From positions 310,001 through 374,000 of the forward strand of contig JAHDVF020000861.1 in NCBI GenBank assembly GCA_022606425.2: DNA of 64,000 bases, in the 5' to 3' direction. Both the position numbers and the translations under genes were made by a program. This DNA is from Lepidostoma basale (Eukaryota > Arthropoda > Insecta > Trichoptera > Lepidostomatidae). The notes below the pieces were generated by a model that was given only the letters and a program-made list of their open reading frames with translations, searched no databases and was not told the DNA's origin. This document shows positions 10,695 through 21,903 of this stretch, in pieces. Within the stretch, counting starts at the first letter, position 1; every line of letters starts with the position of its first letter.

Positions 10695-10735
10695 TTCCCG
10701 ATGATGAAGGTGTTAAACTTTCGAAACATAATGAA
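10695..10735 (+). ncRNA. Hammerhead-like motif, family 4 (degraded)
   Basis: CCGATGA (10698-10704), extra T, stem II GAAGG/CTTTC and GAAA (10723-10726) are kept, then CATAATG replaces CATGTC. Same family as the minus-strand copies at 25863-25911 and 43081-43124. It lies just inside the yellow-family intron. Confidence 0.4.
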
Positions 10736-10785
10736 AATAAAAATAAAAATTATTAGAAATTATTTTTATATTTATTATATTTAGT

Positions 10786-10905
10786 GTAATTCCATTAAAG
10801 TTTATGGCTTCGACCAGTTTAGGCAGTTCGTCTGGTGTGGCAAGAAGATGGCAGCGAGCTGCCGAAACCGGTTGAAGCCATCAGGAATTAAACTTAATAT
10901 GTATT
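10786..10905. repeat. Foldback repeat with CCGAAACCGG motif (family 5)
   Basis: GGCTTCGACCAGTTTAGGCAG (about 10806-10826) is the inverted relative of CTGCCGAAACCGGTTGAAGCC (about 10859-10879). The right arm has stem II GGCAG/CTGCC, GAAA and CCGG, but AAGAAGA where the hammerhead core needs CTGANGA. Related copies lie at 24830-24960, 51370-51545, 50495-50770 and 54585-54945. Confidence 0.55.
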
Positions 10906-11049
10906 TTAAAGGAATTACTATTTTTTATTCATTATTTACAATGAACTTCTATAGAGAAATTTAAATTAACAACACTTATATTTCCTTCGAAATGTGTTGA
11001 GAAAAATGAACTCAAAAGTGGAAAACATCGTAACACAAAAATTCGTCAT

Positions 11050-11510
11050 TATGGAATTCGACGGTGTTAATGCTTTATGGGATGGAAACTATGACCCTCA
11101 CCAAGAGAAATGTCAGCAGCGCAGAAAGAGTCACGCAGCGTTCCATGGAAAGACATATGCTCGGCGTCAGTCTCCGAGATAAAATCAGAAATGAAGAGAT
11201 TAGACGCCGAACAAAAATAACGGACATCATGGAACGACTAGCGAGACTGAAGTGGCAATGGGCGGGTCATGTGGCGAGACAGAGTGAGGATAGATGGACC
11301 CAGAAAATAATAAGGTGGAGACAATGGGAGAATAGGCGAAACGTCGGCAGGCCGCAAAAAAGGTGGGCCAACGACATTGCTGTGGGGGGGGAATGTGGCT
11401 ACAGCTAGCAGGAGATAGAGACGAGTGGAAGGGAAGGGAAGAGGCCTATGTCCAGCAGTGGACCGATAAAGGCTGACGAAGAAGAAGAAAAAGAAGAACG
11501 CCTTTAATTT
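11050..11510 (+). mobile_element. LINE fragment (family D), RT C-terminal region
   Basis: The frame at 11064-11408 contains SAERVTQRSMERHMLGVSLR, ARLKWQWAGHVARQSEDRW and NVGRPQKRWANDI, the region after the reverse transcriptase of RTE/CR1-type LINEs. It ends with CTATGTCCAGCAGTGGACC and a (GAA)n tail. It is 5'-truncated and lies in the yellow-family intron. Best relative: 58130-59007. Confidence 0.75.
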
Positions 11511-12058
11511 ATCAAAAATCTAAATAGTTATGTTTTTTATTTTGCCAGGAAGACAGAAATGTAATGAGTTTTTTTTTTACCACGGCATTTGCTGTTGTTT
11601 CTGTACACTGATTAATACATTAAAAACCGCTTTACAAATTATGTAAATTCTCAAATTAGTAACGGTATAAAACTTCTCTTTTTTTTATTTAAATGATGGC
11701 ATATTGGAATATTCCTCTTCGCTTAGAAAAGGTGTTCAAAGCGACACAAAATAAATCAAATGTCCTCAAACACACGCCGAGATGCGCATTGTTGTACTGT
11801 TTGTGTAGATGTGAGCTGCTTGGAATACAAACACCGCAACAAAAATATGCACATATTATGATCATTACATGTTCACAAATGTTTCACAACGAAGCGATGG
11901 GGTTAACTGAAGTGATAACTTCTTGGATCAATCGAGTAACGGTCTTTCTAAGAAAACATTTATTTGTGTTTTCGTATAAACGTAACATTAACATACTAAG
12001 CGATGTTTAAGATCAACATTATTCAATCGAGAGAACGTATTCTATTACAACTGAAACT

Positions 12059-12213
12059 TGGTCGTAAGAAGGGCGCCATGGGGAATGTTGTTAAACATAA
12101 AGCGATCGCTTAACCCAAGTAATAACTTGTCATAGGTCCTGTAAACACCTCGATCACCATATTCTGTTTCCAATTTGCATTTTCGTCTCTATTGAGATAC
12201 AATTAATCCTTAA
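12059..12213 (+). repeat. Dispersed repeat H, copy 2
   Basis: Has GGTCGTAAGAAGGGCG, the TAAAGCGATCGCTTAACCCA block, CACCATATTCTGTTTCCA and GTCTCTATTGAGATACAAT in the same order and strand as at 5836. Confidence 0.65.
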
Positions 12214-12604
12214 ATTAAAATTATTCGAATTATTTATTCGATCGAAAAAATATGTATAATCGATTTGAAGAAATTGTGTTTCCCATCTCTAGTAGAAAGG
12301 CTGACGAATCCAGAAAAATGTTTTGAATAAATAAATAAAATGGTAAAGAACAGCTCTGGTAAATATTGCGCCGGATCGGTATAGCGGGTATTATTAATAT
12401 TTCAGCGATCGCTTTTTTCAGCACTTTACGAATATAAAGGCGTCCACGAATACCAACATTTAAAATATTTCGCCAAAACCACACATTTTCCACTCGCACC
12501 TAAATCAATCGTCACTCCCAAATTAGAATTAACTCAAATAAATTGAGAACTCTTATTCAATTATACGACCAATATATGGTATTATAAAAATGCTGGTTTT
12601 TCTA

Positions 12605-12885
12605 GAACATATGGAGCGCATGGATGGAGAAATAATGGTTTAAAAAGTATACGTTAACGATGTAAATGAGTACGGATTCGAGGTAGACCAAGGAAAACAA
12701 GGTATGACTAGATTAATCAAATTTTGGTTGGTCATATAAGAAGTTGGAAGAATCGAAATGCGTCGTGTATGACTCGTTCTATGAATGTGGAGGAAGCTAT
12801 AGAGGTATGTCAGGATAGAGTAGTGTAGTAGTGTGGCGGTCCTTTCTCTCTGCCTTCTCCTGCGGAGAAACGGCGTGATGTTTGT
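12605..12885 (+). mobile_element. RTE-type LINE 3' fragment, decayed
   Basis: Carries remnants of YVNDVNE..RGRPRK, SWKNRNASCMTRSMNVEEA and the GTGTGGCGGTCCTTTCTCTC...CGGAGAAACGGCGTGATG terminus. The frame is broken throughout. Confidence 0.6.
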
Positions 12886-12894
12886 CTCAATAAA

Positions 12895-13180
12895 AGTGAT
12901 TCATCTCTCCTGTTTTCCTCGGTCTTCCTCAACAGCGTACACCAATCACATCGTTAACGTATACTTTTTTATTATTATTTCTTCAATATCGAAACCAACG
13001 CAGTGATCCTTTCATTATTTTGTATATTATACTTTCTTTTGTTCTGTATTCTTTTCTTATACACCATTTGAAATGTTATCATGCCTCGTTTTAACACACG
13101 TACGTTTAAGAGATCTCATCTCTACCGCATATATTCTGTTCTGATCAGTTTCTTGATTCGCTTCCATACATAATGGTTGG
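12895..13180 (-). mobile_element. RTE-type LINE fragment, decayed, opposite strand
   Basis: The minus strand carries the GRPRKT..YVNDV..ERMDEE..SLRWVG..ESINAVEMRSLR region in a much-mutated form. It abuts the plus-strand fragment at 12605-12885 tail to tail. Confidence 0.5.
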
Positions 13181-13424
13181 AACCAGAATTCCATCTAGAA
13201 CGACCATTTTCGCATTCATTGATAAATTTTTTTTTTTTTCAATATTGCAGACCTTTTCAAAATTAAAACTGTGTACTCGTATGTTTTCATTATAAAGTTT
13301 TCTAGATTAGTTTCTTCTTAACTTCTGTTATCCTCAACTACATTTGTTAACATTAGATTATGCTTCATAATAAACCAAGACGTTGATGATCACAATATTG
13401 CTACGTAAACCGGTAAATATGTAT

Positions 13425-13800
13425 ATTCACTTGACTTTTTCTTCTTCTTTTAATAGATCTGACGATATGTGTGACAGAAATTATGTCTCCTCGTTGAGGA
13501 CCAGCTGTCCCTCCATCTCTTAGGTGGTCTTCCAGGTGCACGGTGTCCGGAGGGAATTTCGTAAGCTGTTGTATATGCAAGTCTGTCACTATCCATTCAG
13601 GCTACATGTTCCCTCCAGTATCTTCTTCTAGATCTACTCCACCGAACGATATCCTCTATTACGCAATTTTTTTTATGTCTGCGTTACGGACACGATATCG
13701 GAGATTTTTTCCCGTAATGGATCTTAGGACCTTCATCTCAGATGTTCTTAGCAGACCCTTGGTTCGTACAGTATCGGCCCGTGAACAATTGTAATTTTTA
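13425..13800 (-). mobile_element. LINE fragment (family C), decayed
   Basis: Minus strand keeps the order of the better copies at 18585 and 61183: degraded RGRPPKRWRDGW, WYGHVQRM-like, a R(V/I)RN-type block and a (GAA)n tail at about 13440. 13801-15500 has no recognisable gene apart from an RTE-like scrap near 14750-14830. Confidence 0.45.
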
Positions 13801-15589
13801 ATTTGTTTTATTCCTCGTTTTAAAACTTAATTGAGTATTTACGCGTTTTTTATCATTTTGATAATGGGATTGTTTTATATTATTTCTTATTTTAAAATCA
13901 ATCTCGTATTTTTGGTATAAATTATAACTCATGTGTAGATATATTATAAGCTAATTGGTAGATTAATTTCTAAAATCTTGGGTAAGTCCATATCCTGTGG
14001 TTAATTTTGCGACCAGTGTACTTTCTGCGCGGTATCCGGCGATAGAAGCCGAGTCTGTACTGAGCCAAAGCAGTTTACATGAAATGTTGCTAACGACACG
14101 GTATAACGTCTCAAGTGAACCTTTTTAACCTGTAGTAGCAATATGCAAATGATATTTGCCCTAGTTCTACCGGAATACGATACAGTACCATTCATTCATC
14201 ACACAGCATGCACACATCCACAATTTGGAAGATGGATACCGCTTGACATTCAAACACGTTATACCATAATAGTGTGAAGCAAGAAAGATGCCTCCAGTGT
14301 GGGGTTACTATAAATATATCACCCAACGCATCTGGAAACAACATATAGTCAGCCAAACCTTCCACCATAATGGCAAGAGAAACTGAAGAAATGATAGCCT
14401 TTTACAGGCAATTCTTACGATATATGCAACAAGCTTGTCTTTGACATGAAGAAAAAGAAGAGCATAATAGTTTAAATACGACAACTTATAATTAAAAATC
14501 TATTATTGTAATAATAATAATAATATGCTAACTTTTAAAGCGCCGTTTTTGTGATGTAATCACCTCAAGGGCGCATTAAGACGTGTTTTAAATCTAAAAA
14601 TCTAAATGTGACCGCTTAAAAAACGATCGGTTTAAAAGTATAGTAGTAGTAGTCGGTATATAATCTTTCTAAAGAATGTGTGATATAAATTTGCACGATC
14701 AAACTTGAAATCGCAAAATATAAAGCAAATTGCAAATCGGATGAAAGCGCAGATATAATTATGAAGAAAGTGTACGTGAACGATATGAAACTCAGGAAAA
14801 ACATGACAAGCACTTGCTGAAATCCATCACACACCATAGAGAAAACATTAGGGAAATCATAACTAAAGAAAATCGATCAATTTCTGAATGTAAGAAATCA
14901 CAAGATCAAGCACGATATGTACATTCCCGACTTTTGGGGAAACGATATATGACGATATATGAAAAAGAATGTAGAAAATTGTAGAAATATTGTCGTTTAA
15001 ACGATTCAATATCACAGTTCGTTATTTGTTTTCTATTGTATAGTATCAAAATGTCAATATTTCAATAAATTCAAATTATTTCACAACACCATACTTCATG
15101 CATTGAAAAACAAAACACATTTCGCAGACTACTTTAAGTCACGAATAACACATATTAATTTGAACACACGAATGTATGTACATTATGTTATGTTTACATC
15201 GCTCTTTAAATACAAGTTTTGAAGAAGCATAAAACCTTGAACCTGAGTTAATGAGCATCCAAAAAAACTCCTGCAATAGATAGTTGCGGGCAAAATATTT
15301 GTATTGACGGTGAAGTTACATGTTTGTCGAAAACTTCGTATGAATTATAAATATAAGTACTGTATATTCTATCTATAAAAAAAGTCTATGATCTACGATC
15401 CGTCTACTGATTAGTAACAGTTATTAAAATTTCAAAACCGTTATTGGTGAATTAAATTCCATATTATTTCGACAATAAACAAAGCAATTAGTTATGTATT
15501 AGTCTATACTTGAACAAAACAAAAATTATTAAGATGTTCATAACGTTCAAAAAACAATGTTATGATTCAAAACTATTCTATGAACTTCT

Positions 15590-16006
15590 TCTTCTTCAAG
15601 TGCCCTGTCGGGTCCCCCCAATGTTGACGATCACCTCAGCGAACCTGTCCCTGACCTGCGTCGCTCGCAACAGCTCCTCCACACTTCGGATGCCGGTCCA
15701 CTCCCTCACATTTCGCAGCCAGGACATTTGTCTCCTTCCGGGCCCTCGGCGTCCCTCAATTTTCCCCTCCAATATCAGTTGGAGAAGGTGGTACTTTTCC
15801 CCACGCAGTATATGGCCCAGATGTGAGATCTTTCGAACCTTGATAGTTGATAACAATTCCCTGTCAACTCTAGCTCGCCTCAGGACTTCGGTATTGGTAA
15901 CCATGTCTGTCCAGAGAACTCGGAGCATTCGGCGATAGAGCCACATTTCAAATGCTTCCAGTCTGTTCATTGAGTTAACTTTCAAGGTCCAAGTTCTTTG
16001 AACTGT
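15590..16006 (-). mobile_element. LINE fragment (family B), longest copy
   Basis: An open minus-strand frame of about 146 codons starts in the adjoining foldback element and reads NRLEAFEMWLYRRMLRVLWT, TNTEVLRRARVDRELLSTIK, SHLGHILRGEKYHLLQLILE, GRRGPGRRQMSWLRN and IGGTRQGT with a (CTT)n-coded tail. This is the C-terminal region after the reverse transcriptase of an insect LINE; catalytic motifs are absent. It ends where the foldback element begins. Confidence 0.8.
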
Positions 16007-16050
16007 TAAATTAAAAATCTTTGTTTTATGTATCACAATTGTATTTTTAT

Positions 16051-16098
16051 TTTACGCGACAGCTGTTTCGTCAACCTATGTTGACATCATCAGGTGTT
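16051..16098 (-). ncRNA. Hammerhead-like ribozyme motif, family 1, intact core
   Basis: Minus strand: CTGATGA (16093-16087), extra U, stem II GTCAAC/GTTGAC with loop AUAG, GAAA, palindromic stem III CAGCTG and UC. Stem I (ACAC with GCGT) is weak with one mismatch. Confidence 0.6.
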
Positions 16099-16272
16099 AC
16101 AATAATATATCAAATATCAAATTTTTGTGATTTCTCCAACCTTTATAAAGGTTCGAACACATAAAGGTTTTTCCAAAAAAACACATAAATGTGATTTTTC
16201 GAACCTTTATGTGTTCGAACCTTTATAAAGGCTCGGTAAATCACGAAAATTTTACATTTATATATTATTGTA

Positions 16273-16320
16273 ATACCTGATGATGTCAACATAGGTTGAC
16301 GAAGCAGTTGTCGCGTAAAA
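16273..16320 (+). ncRNA. Hammerhead-like motif, family 1, right arm
   Basis: CTGATGA (16277-16283), extra T, GTCAAC/GTTGAC, then GAAG and CAGTTG in place of GAAA and CAGCTG, then TC. The two G-A or C-T changes probably disable it. Confidence 0.5.
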
Positions 16321-16363
16321 TAAAAATACAACTATCATACATAAAACAAAGATTTTAATTTCT

Positions 16364-16660
16364 TCTTCTTTCGGTGCCATATCAGGTCCCCCCAACGTTG
16401 GCGATCACTGCAGCAAAGGCATCTCTATACTGCGCCACTTGAAACAGGTTTTGAACTCTTGTTATTTCTGTCCACTCTGATGTTCCGCAGCCAGGAAAGC
16501 TACCTTCTACCAACTCCCCGACATTCCTCCACTTTACCCATTAATATCAGTCGAAGAAGGTGTTCTCCCCTTAGCATATGAACAAAATATGAGACCTTTC
16601 TAATTTTTACTCTCGACAACAGCTCTCTATTGGCTCTGGCTCTCTGTAGTACTATAGTTA
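16364..16660 (-). mobile_element. LINE fragment (family B), second copy
   Basis: Starts with a (CTT)n tract and the complement of GGTGCC...GGTCCCCCCAACGTTGGCGATC. It then runs through the degraded REWTG, GRCRGVGR and HLLRLI regions to ESRANRELLSRVK at about 16640. It lies immediately after the foldback element. Confidence 0.65.
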
Positions 16661-16884
16661 TTTTTAATTTAACAGTTTATAATGTTAAAGTATCATAGTG
16701 TTTCGGCCAAGACAATGGACTATTTAATTAAAACTATTATTTTATATAAAACTGGAAAGAAATTCCTTGTCAATTAATTCAGGAGACATGTTCTTTGTTA
16801 TTATCACTTTTTTCACATATTTAAAGTAAAAAATATACATGTAATGCTACTAAATAACAGTTTGCTGTATATATAATGCAACTT

Positions 16885-17075
16885 AATTACAGATAATGAA
16901 ATACAGACCCCGCGAAGACAAGAGAAACAGAGGGAGACCCCCCACACAATGGTCCGATGACATTCAAAGATTTGTTGGTGATTGGATGCAAAAGGCACAA
17001 GACAGGAATACGTGGAGAAGTATGGGGGAGGCCAGAGAATGTCCAGAAGTGGACGAAACAGCTGTTTAAGCAAGT
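16885..17075 (+). mobile_element. LINE 3' fragment (family E)
   Basis: The plus strand reads KYRPREDKRNRGRPPTQWSD, DIQRFVGDWMQKAQDRNTWR and SMGEARECPEVDETAV with a stop, the common RPPTRWSDDI...AQDRxxWR ending of insect LINEs. A relative lies at 48250-48490. Confidence 0.75.
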
Positions 17076-17349
17076 AAGTAAATAAGAGTTGACAATTTCA
17101 CGGCGGAAAAAAGTGGTTTTCGAAGGTAAAAACCTGATAAAATAATAAATGGAACTATATACTCGTATTGTAATTTGAATACATTTTGAAAAATATTGTG
17201 TTTTCGCAACACTTTATTGCACTCTTCATAAACATATTTCTGATGGTACCCATCCCTCGTCGGTGTATTTTTTTTTATATACAGAATTAGAAAAAAATTT
17301 AATGAATTATTATATTTTAAACAGTTTTATTCGGAAAACTGCTATAATA

Positions 17350-17600
17350 TCACAATTTATTTATTTACTTCATTTCTATGAAATTATCAAGACAGTTGTT
17401 TCATCAACCAATATTGGCATCATCAAATGTTACAATCAAATGGTCATTAAGTTGATTGTATCACCTGATTATGCCAACATTGGTTGACGAAACAGCTGTC
17501 GCGACAATTTCATAGAAATAAATACATAAATTGTGATATTATTACAGTGTTAATAATGTTGAAATATAAAAGAAATATTAGTTAATTATATTGAAATATC
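17350..17600. repeat. Foldback element, family 1, second copy
   Basis: Arms with CACAATTTATTTATTTACTT and CATTTCTATGAAATT are inverted around 17440. The left motif (17391-17433, minus) has TTGATGA and CAACTG. The right motif (17461-17506, plus) has CTGATTA, GCCAAC/GTTGAC, GAAA, CAGCTG and TC. Both carry core changes. Confidence 0.6.
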
Positions 17601-17654
17601 AAAACAATGGATTATGGATTATTTTATAAAAGTAATAGAATATAAAATTGTTTA

Positions 17655-18215
17655 ACATGCAAAGCCTATCCAACAAAGTTAAAATGACAGTGCACAATAG
17701 TGTTCTTGTATCGACCCTTATGTATGGAAATGAAGCATGGAACTTGCAAAAGGAAGAAAGTAGAATAAATACAGTAGAAATGAGATAGCTCATACGAATG
17801 TATTGAAAATCTGTGTGTGATGGAGTGTCGAGTGAAAATATAAGAAGTGAATGCCGTTCGAATGAAAGTGTTATGAACAAAATAATGAAAGGATCATTGA
17901 TGGTTATGACACATGAAAAGAATAAATGAAGAAAGAATGGTAAAAAAAAAAAGTATATGTTAACAATATAAACGAAACTAGAATTAGAGAAAGACCGAGG
18001 AAAACGTGACACGATCAAATAAAACAATTTTTGAATGTCGGCCACGTGAGGAGTCGGAAAAATCGACCTGCGTGCATGACACGATGAATGAATGTTGAGG
18101 AAGCAGGAAAAGTATGTCAGGAAAGAACCGTGTGGCGGTTCTTAATTTCTGCCTACCTTTTCGGAGAGATGGCGAGATGATTAGTTAGATAGTTAGTTTT
18201 AACATTTAAAGTTGA
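17655..18215 (+). mobile_element. RTE-type LINE 3' fragment, (TTAG)n tail
   Basis: About 560 bp running from LSNKVKMTVHNSVLVSTLMY through the ESRINTVEMR block, NVGHVRSRKNRPACMTR and CLPFRRDGEMI-like terminus to TTAGTTAGATAGTTAG. Several stops are present. 18216-18580 has nothing I recognise. Confidence 0.75.
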
Positions 18216-18584
18216 AAATGCTAGAAGAAAAAATCCATATTAATATACGTACACGGGTCTACGTACACCCAGATCTTATTCTTCCATTGAAGTATGGTGT
18301 TTATTTTTTCTACTGGCCCTCTTATGCTAATACATTATATTTGTAAGCATAACTCATCCCTTTTGCGTTTCTGATTACCTTTCACGTCTCTGAAATGAAA
18401 TATCTAAACTTTTTGTTTCGCGTGTAAAGAGTTAAATGGCCGCATTCGTGACACTAACATTAAAAACGTTGATTCTCTTGAATAGCCAAACATCTTCACC
18501 TTTGAATAGCTGGGTAAAGTGCAATAAATGGTACAAGCTTAAACCGTGTCCGCTTATTGCTATTAATTAAGTGTTAATTTTTAT

Positions 18585-19165
18585 AAAAATCTTCTTCTTC
18601 CTTATTTTAGACCTATGTGGCCTGTTCTCCAGAGTGTTGCTCCTCCTGTGAGGTAGATTCCCAGCTGTCCTTCCATCTTTTAGGAGGTCTTCCACGAGGA
18701 CGAGTCCCATGAGGCTGATTATGCAATGCAATATAGGGCAGTCTGGTGGTGTCCATTCTTTGAACATGACCGTACCAGTCCCCTTTTCGCTGTCTGCACC
18801 ATCTTATAATATCCTCAACCTAACATATCTCTCTTATTCTGGTATTCCTCACGCGATCTCTCAGTGTCTTGCCCGCTATCGTCCTCAGTGTCTTCATTTC
18901 GGAAGTCCTAAAAACTTGTTTGGTCCTTACTGTATCTGCCCTTGCTTCGACGCCATATGTTATTATTGGTCTTACGCATGCTTTATAAATTCTCATCTTA
19001 CTCTTAATGGCCATGTCTTTGTTTTTCCATATTGTGGATTTTAGAGCCCAGAGATTGCAGCAGCCTTGTTTACTTGGGCTTATATTTCTTCCCGCAGATC
19101 AGTTCCCCCACCAGATCTTTGCCTAGATACTTGAAGGTCCTGACCTGTTCTATGGGTTGATTTTC
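18585..19165 (-). mobile_element. LINE fragment (family C)
   Basis: Minus strand encodes IKSKMRIYKACVRPIITYGV, RTSEMKTLRTIAGKTLRDRV, RNTRIREIC and, after a frameshift, the RWCRQRKGDWYGHVQRM and SWKTS-RRWKDSW region, ending in (GAA)n. It matches 61183-61492 closely. Confidence 0.75.
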
Positions 19166-19169
19166 AAGA

Positions 19170-19495
19170 AATCACGAAAAACGCGCCCAGAATGTCAGAA
19201 ACGAAGACGCTCTGAAACATATCTGGCAAGACACTATGCGATAGAATTAGAAACTCAAAGATAAAGGAAATATGCGAGGTCGAGGGTGTCATTAGATGAT
19301 GCTACTGGTATGCACAAGTGAGAATAATGGATACATCAAGACTCCCTCTCATTGTGTTCCACGGCCATCCCCAAGGTAGACAAACCCGGTCAGACCACCA
19401 AAGAGATCGACAGCTGGACCTCGCAGGAGGCCAATTCCTCTTAAGAAACAGGCCACAAAGCCTACACTAAGAAGAAGGCGAAGAATAAGATATAA
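19170..19495 (+). mobile_element. LINE fragment (family C), diverged, opposite strand
   Basis: The plus strand holds degraded DAL-KTYLARHYAIELETQR, CEVEGVIR and RDRQLDLAGGQFLLRNRPQS with an AAGAAGAAGG tail, the same order as family C but strongly mutated. Confidence 0.5.
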
Positions 19496-19947
19496 ATTTC
19501 TGAGAGAGCTGTTATCGAGTGTGAACGTTAGAAAGGTCTCATATTTGGGTCATGTGCTAAGGGGAGAAAGATACCACATCATTGGCAAGATAGAGAGACG
19601 TCGGGGAGTTATTACTATTTATTTTAACTATAACTCGTATATTGATTCTTATGACATGTGATAGGCAGTCAATCTATCGCCAAATTATTGTCACGTGAAT
19701 TCTACACCAGACCAAAGACAGTGTGACAATGACACTGCCATCGCCGGGAATCGATCCCAAGAACCTTCAATATGGAAGTCAGAGCTCTTACCACTCTGCC
19801 ACGAAAGTCGACCAATATAAGAGAATGGACAGGATTGGGCAGAATAGAGTACCTGTTCCAATTGGCGCAGGATAGAAATGCTCTCGCTGCAGTGATCGCC
19901 AACGTTGGAAGGACCTGAAACGGCACCAGAAGAAGAAGAAGAAAAAG
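19496..19947 (+). mobile_element. LINE fragment (family B) split by a SINE
   Basis: The first part (19496-19610) gives LRELLSSVNVRKVSYLGHVL, RGERYHI and RRRGV. The second (19810-19947) gives LFQLAQDRNALAAVIANVGR and a (GAA)n tail. A minus-strand SINE at 19655-19808 lies between them. Confidence 0.65.
19655..19808 (-). mobile_element. tRNA-derived SINE, copy 1
   Basis: Minus strand: GACTTTCGTGGCAGAGTGGT (box A-like), GGATCGATTCCCGGC (box B-like), then the body CACTGTCTTTGGTCTGGTG, TAGAATTCACGTGACAATAA and ATGGCGATAG-like end. Same family at 40131-40320, 62620-62735, 63465-63640 and 63895-64000. Confidence 0.75.
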
Positions 19948-19949
19948 AA

Positions 19950-20160
19950 ATAAATTGCATTATTATTGCTATGCTAATATTGTTTGCACCCCCCTGTTGT
20001 TGCCGTCTTTAAATGTAAGTCCCGAATGGACCGGGGACAGGCCCAGGGAGTGTACGAGCGAGGCTGATAAAAGGGCGCCGCTACGCCCTGTAACAGCCTC
20101 GGGTATGTGGTGGGAACTTCTATGTTCCTTTTTAAAAATAAAAAAATAAAATATGCTAAT
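19950..20160. other. GC-rich island of unknown origin
   Basis: A short stretch (about 19985-20115) is conspicuously GC-rich against its surroundings (GACCGGGGACAGGCCCAGGG, AAAGGGCGCCGCTACGCCCT). It has no convincing frame; the 64-codon frame over it has no family features. It may be a transposon piece. 20160-20475 is AT-rich with nothing recognised. Confidence 0.3.
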
Positions 20161-20477
20161 ATCATATTCATTAATTCAAGTATTATAATTGAATTACCAT
20201 TCTGACAGCACGCAGACTAGGGTTTGTCTTCAACCCACGTAAAACCGAACATAAATTAATCAAAGATGTTAATCAAATTGTGTAAGAAATCTTAATTATT
20301 ATGCACAGATTACGCAATATGGGAAAAAAGTGTTAAGGTAAAAATTTCTAAAAACCAATAAAACCAGCTTTATTATATATTGTGAATAATGAATCATTCT
20401 TACAAAACCATTACATTCTGCTTTTTTTTTAAATAAGCATTATCAATCAGTTTTGTTATGAAACCGATTGAATTAAT

Positions 20478-20882
20478 TAAAACAACAACAACAAATCATC
20501 ACGCCGTTTCCCCGCAGGGGTAGGCAGAGAGAACGCACCGCCACACTACTTTATCCTGACATACCTCTCTAGCTTCCTCCACATTCATACAGCGAGTCAT
20601 ACTCGCACGTCGATTCTTCCGGCTTCTGACATGACCAACCTTTAAAAATTTATTAATTTAGTCATGCCATGTTTTCCTCGGTCTACCTCGACTCCGTACT
20701 CCATTTACATCGTTTACGTATACTTTTTTAATCGTTCTTTCATTCACCCATGCGCTCCATATGTCAGAACCAACGCAGCGATCCTTTCATAATTTTGTTC
20801 ATAATACCTTATTACGCTCTACATTCCTTCCTAATATCAGCATTTCAGATTCTGTCGTATATCGTTCTACCACACTCCATAA
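20478..20882 (-). mobile_element. RTE-type LINE 3' fragment, (AAC)n-coded tail
   Basis: (AACAAC)n then CATCACGCCGTTTCCCCGCA and, on the minus strand, the RRACEYDSLYECGGS..., GVEVDRGKHGMTK and degraded ER(M)xEE blocks. It meets a second RTE copy at about 20885. Confidence 0.7.
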
Positions 20883-20887
20883 AACAA

Positions 20888-21403
20888 CAAAAAACCAACT
20901 CACTAACTAACCATCACGCCGTCTCCGAGAAGGGGTAGGCAGAATGAATGGACTGCCACACTTTTTTTCCCTGACATATTTCTCTCGCTTCCTCAACACT
21001 CATACATCGTGTCATGCACGCGCGTCGATTTCTCTGACTCCTCACATGGCCGACATTCAATATTTGATTTGTTTGATCGTGCCACGTTTTTCTCGGTATT
21101 TCTCTATTTCTGGTTCCATTTACATCATTAACATATATTTTTTTTACCATTCTTTCTTCATTCATTCTTTCCATATGTCCAAACCATCTTAATGATCCTT
21201 TCATTATTTTGTTCATGACACAATCATTCGCACCGCATTCACTTCTTATATTTTCATTCGACACTCTATCATACACAGAGTATCCACACATTTGTCTAAG
21301 AGATCTCATTCCTACTGCATTAATTCTACTTTCATCCTTCTTTTGCCAGTTCCATGCTTCGCTTCCATACATAAGGGTCGGTAGAAGAACACCATAAAAC
21401 AAA
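20888..21403 (-). mobile_element. RTE-type LINE 3' fragment with a long intact frame
   Basis: An uninterrupted minus-strand frame of 162 codons (20914-21402) is the best RTE C-terminus in the window: GVLLPTLMYGSEAWNWQKKD, RINAVGMRSLRQMCG, MKGSLRWFGHMERMNEERMV, KKIYVNDVNGTRN, NVGHVRSQRNRRACMTRCMS and VEEAREICQ, then a stop. The 3' tail is (AACT)n on the plus strand. It has no catalytic motifs because of 5' truncation. Confidence 0.85.
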
Positions 21404-21903
21404 ACAGATATATATTATTGTCAAAATACTTTATTTGATCTTTTGTCAAAAAATATGTTAACATGTTTATTTTTACTAAGAATCTGATTTGGGCCATCTT
21501 TCCTTACTTTACCCTATCCAATTATCACAACACGAGGTATCTCCTAAGCGACGTCTGTGTTTGTTCTCTCATTTCGAGTAACTGTATAGCTTTGATCACC
21601 ACAGCCTCCCAGTCCGGGCCGCTGCAACACGCGGTGACATGACCTTACCACCGCGCCGAGTTCACTGACTTGGAATGGGTTCCGTTTGGGTACCATTTTA
21701 CACTAAACCGGTGATTTTATCATTTTTACCCATAAAATAGAATTGTTCCATTGTTTCGGCTTGTTTTATAATGACACTTGCCTACTAATCGCTATACTTA
21801 CCGATGGGAAACTTTTTGATATGAGTGCGAATCTTTTTACAAACTCTTTAGTTTAGTCGTTTCTGTTATAAAATATATTTAAGTTGCCAGGGATTTTTTT
21901 TAA

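Larger units (their letters stand above)
16007..16363. repeat. Foldback element with an inverted pair of hammerhead-like motifs (family 1)
   Basis: About 90-bp arms (16011-16100 and 16266-16359) share AAATCTTTGTTTTATGTAT, TTTTTATTTTACGCGAC and the ribozyme-like motif. The centre is itself a hairpin, ACCTTTATAAAGGTTCGAAC against GTTCGAACCTTTATAAAGG. It is flanked on both sides by minus-strand LINE family B pieces. Confidence 0.7.

Noticed and set aside
21600..21665. tRNA/SINE-like box A on the minus strand (GGCGCGGTGGTAAGGTCATG)
   Set aside because: No box B and no second copy in the window; too little to call.
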